From the IMG/VR virus record IMGVR_UViG_3300024518_006512, positions 1 to 24,171 of that record: 24,171 bases of DNA; one strand, given 5' to 3'. The translations under genes were made by a program, and so were the position numbers. The stretch's first letter is position 1. Every line of letters begins with the position of its first letter. Positions 23,299 to 24,171 of this stretch are shown here, piece after piece. The notes under the pieces are model-generated. The model saw only the letters and a program-made list of their open reading frames with translations, did no database searches and was not told the origin of the DNA. This DNA is from a virus.

Positions 23299-24068
23299 AA
23301 CTCCTACTTGAAAATTGGCGAAGGTATCTAAAAGAAGAAAAACAACTCGATCTTTTTAAGAGTGAGAATTTATATGATAATTATTATATAACGTATGACT
23401 TCGGAGGGCCCGAGAGTGTTGATTCTCGGTCAACCGATAAAATAGAGGTATCTGATTGTGGGGAGGGGATCATCGGAGGAGCTAACGAAGGTGTGGGCAC
23501 CGTTTATTTACATGACCGGTGGTCCGGTGAGAGTTTAATGAAATTTAGAATCCACAAATATAGGGGCTGGATAGGCGACTTGATGGCCGTTCGGGACTGT
23601 TCGGACTATGCCCGTGACAAGTGTGAGCATGATGACCGCGACTATGAGAGTTGCCAACAAGAAGAGTGCGAGTACTGTTCTAGTGATCTTAAGGATACGG
23701 GAGTTATTACCGATGAGTTTTTGGACGAAGAGTTTTATAGCGGACACTGGAGTCTGGATGACATCGCCCGGGAAAGATTAAAACAAGGCGGACATCAGCG
23801 CAAGTTTGCTAAACTCGGGATAGCCCTTAGAGAATCTGCTTTAGCACTCCTTCAAGGGATATATGGCGCTAAGTATTATGTGTTTGCTGACGCCACTCAT
23901 CAAGGGGGGTCCAATGAGGCAGCCCAAAAAGTTGTAAAGATTTTGGTTAAAAGGGGCGCCCTTGGTCGGGAAGACGGCTTGGTGCCGAGCTTTGTTGATG
24001 AAGATAAGATTAATCAATATTTGATTTTTCCAATTTTAAATCCAAAAAACAAATTTAAAATAAAATGA
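23295..24068 (+). CDS. 257-aa Cys-rich protein with possible packaged-protein leader
   Basis: I chose GTG at 23295, which overlaps the upstream TGA (GTGA) and starts a leader V-K-L-L-L-E-N-W-R-R-Y-L-K-E-E nearly identical to that of the next gene. An in-frame upstream start at 23265 would add ten residues that have no counterpart there. The middle (residues about 101-131) has six Cys in C-S-D-Y-A-R-D-K-C, S-C-Q-Q-E-E-C-E-Y-C, a possible metal site. The C-terminal third (A-L-R-E-S-A-L-A-L-L, then A-D-A-T-H-Q-G-G-S-N-E-A-A-Q-K-V) faintly recalls an acetyltransferase, which I do not claim. The role is unknown. Confidence 0.7.
   Translation: MKLLLENWRRYLKEEKQLDLFKSENLYDNYYITYDFGGPESVDSRSTDKIEVSDCGEGIIGGANEGVGTVYLHDRWSGESLMKFRIHKYRGWIGDLMAVRDCSDYARDKCEHDDRDYESCQQEECEYCSSDLKDTGVITDEFLDEEFYSGHWSLDDIARERLKQGGHQRKFAKLGIALRESALALLQGIYGAKYYVFADATHQGGSNEAAQKVVKILVKRGALGREDGLVPSFVDEDKINQYLIFPILNPKNKFKIK
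23296..23325 (+). repeat. Direct repeat at gene start, copy 1
   Basis: The 30 bases from 23296 are identical to 24066-24095. They include the stop codon of the upstream gene (TGA) and the first ten codons of the gene at 23295. The sequences diverge immediately after. The identity is at the nucleotide level, including third positions, so it reflects recent duplication, recombination or strong sequence constraint. Confidence 0.95.
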
Positions 24069-24171
24069 AACTCCTACTTGAAAATTGGCGAAGGTTCTTG
24101 AATGAAGGTGATCTTGAGGCCGCCCTTGATTATCTAGAGGATGCCTTTGGAAATAAGCATGCATCGGGAAG
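24065..24171 (+). CDS. Third leader-bearing gene, 3'-truncated
   Basis: ATG at 24065 overlaps the previous stop (ATGA) and the window ends after 35 codons. The visible product begins M-K-L-L-L-E-N-W-R-R-F-L-N-E-G and continues into an acidic helix (D-L-E-A-A-L-D-Y-L-E-D-A). Thirty bases starting inside its first codon are identical to the start of the preceding gene. The leader contains L-N-E-G, a match to the cleavage pattern L-x-E followed by a small residue used by T4-type prohead proteases. The rest of the protein cannot be seen. Confidence 0.75.
   Translation, partial: MKLLLENWRRFLNEGDLEAALDYLEDAFGNKHASG
24066..24095 (+). repeat. Direct repeat at gene start, copy 2
   Basis: Second copy of the 30-base repeat at 23296, again spanning the overlapping stop codon of the upstream gene and the first ten codons of the next gene. 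The spacing between copies is 770 bases, the length of the intervening gene. Confidence 0.95.

Noticed and set aside
23595-24068. Acetyltransferase (GNAT) call for the 257-aa protein
   Set aside because: Only a loose Gly/Ala pattern near the C-terminus; the acetyl-CoA binding motif is not recognisable.

Overview
The window is a gene-dense stretch of a tailed bacteriophage genome, most likely a myovirus with T4-like traits. All supported genes lie on the + strand, are tightly packed, often overlap at stop/start codons (ATGA, GTGA, TAATG), and are moderately AT-rich. No tRNA, CRISPR, transposon or integrase was seen. The mixture of T4-like baseplate and recombination proteins, a Pol A-type polymerase, an adenosylcobalamin-dependent class II ribonucleotide reductase and conserved small proteins that I recall from aquatic T4-like phages points to an uncultivated, probably aquatic, lytic myophage. 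The host cannot be fixed from this sequence.

Region 1 (1-9103) is the tail and baseplate module. It holds a truncated small tail-assembly-like gene, a terminator, a tail-tube-fold protein, a small protein, a 930-aa tape measure protein, a tube/baseplate junction protein, a gp53/LysM-like wedge protein, a large hub-like protein and a 419-aa putative structural protein.

Region 2 (9042-20925) is the replication, recombination and nucleotide module. It contains a compact Pol A polymerase, an FtsZ/tubulin-like protein, an 89-aa protein, a gp32-like ssDNA-binding protein, an FKBP/SlyD-like prolyl isomerase, a very basic 59-aa protein, a UvsX/RecA recombinase, a J-domain-like protein, a 5'-3' exonuclease, a DnaB-type helicase, the class II reductase, a GroES-like co-chaperonin, a DUF3310-like protein and a putative dinucleotide-binding protein. 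Together these supply polymerase, helicase, SSB, recombinase, RNA-primer removal and dNTP synthesis, plus three separate folding helpers. Four sigma70-like promoters with a shared TTGACA...ATGTTATAWT pattern lie in this region. One sits exactly at the structural/replication boundary. Two overlap stop codons, just before the SSB and helicase genes. One lies inside the tubulin-like gene.

Region 3 (20936-24171) is accessory. A small membrane protein gene is followed by three consecutive genes whose otherwise unrelated products begin with a similar short peptide (K-x-[LF]-[LF]-E-x-x-R-R-aromatic, then L-x-E). Two of these genes share a 30-base identical start. This resembles the capsid-targeting leader of T4 internal proteins, so the region may encode proteins packaged in the head and delivered to the host. 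That is the most interesting hypothesis in the window.

Other points of note are a family of GAGGCAC/GTGCCTC hairpins, two of which flank the prolyl isomerase gene and one of which lies in frame inside the J-domain gene, and a hairpin in the SSB leader that could be autoregulatory.
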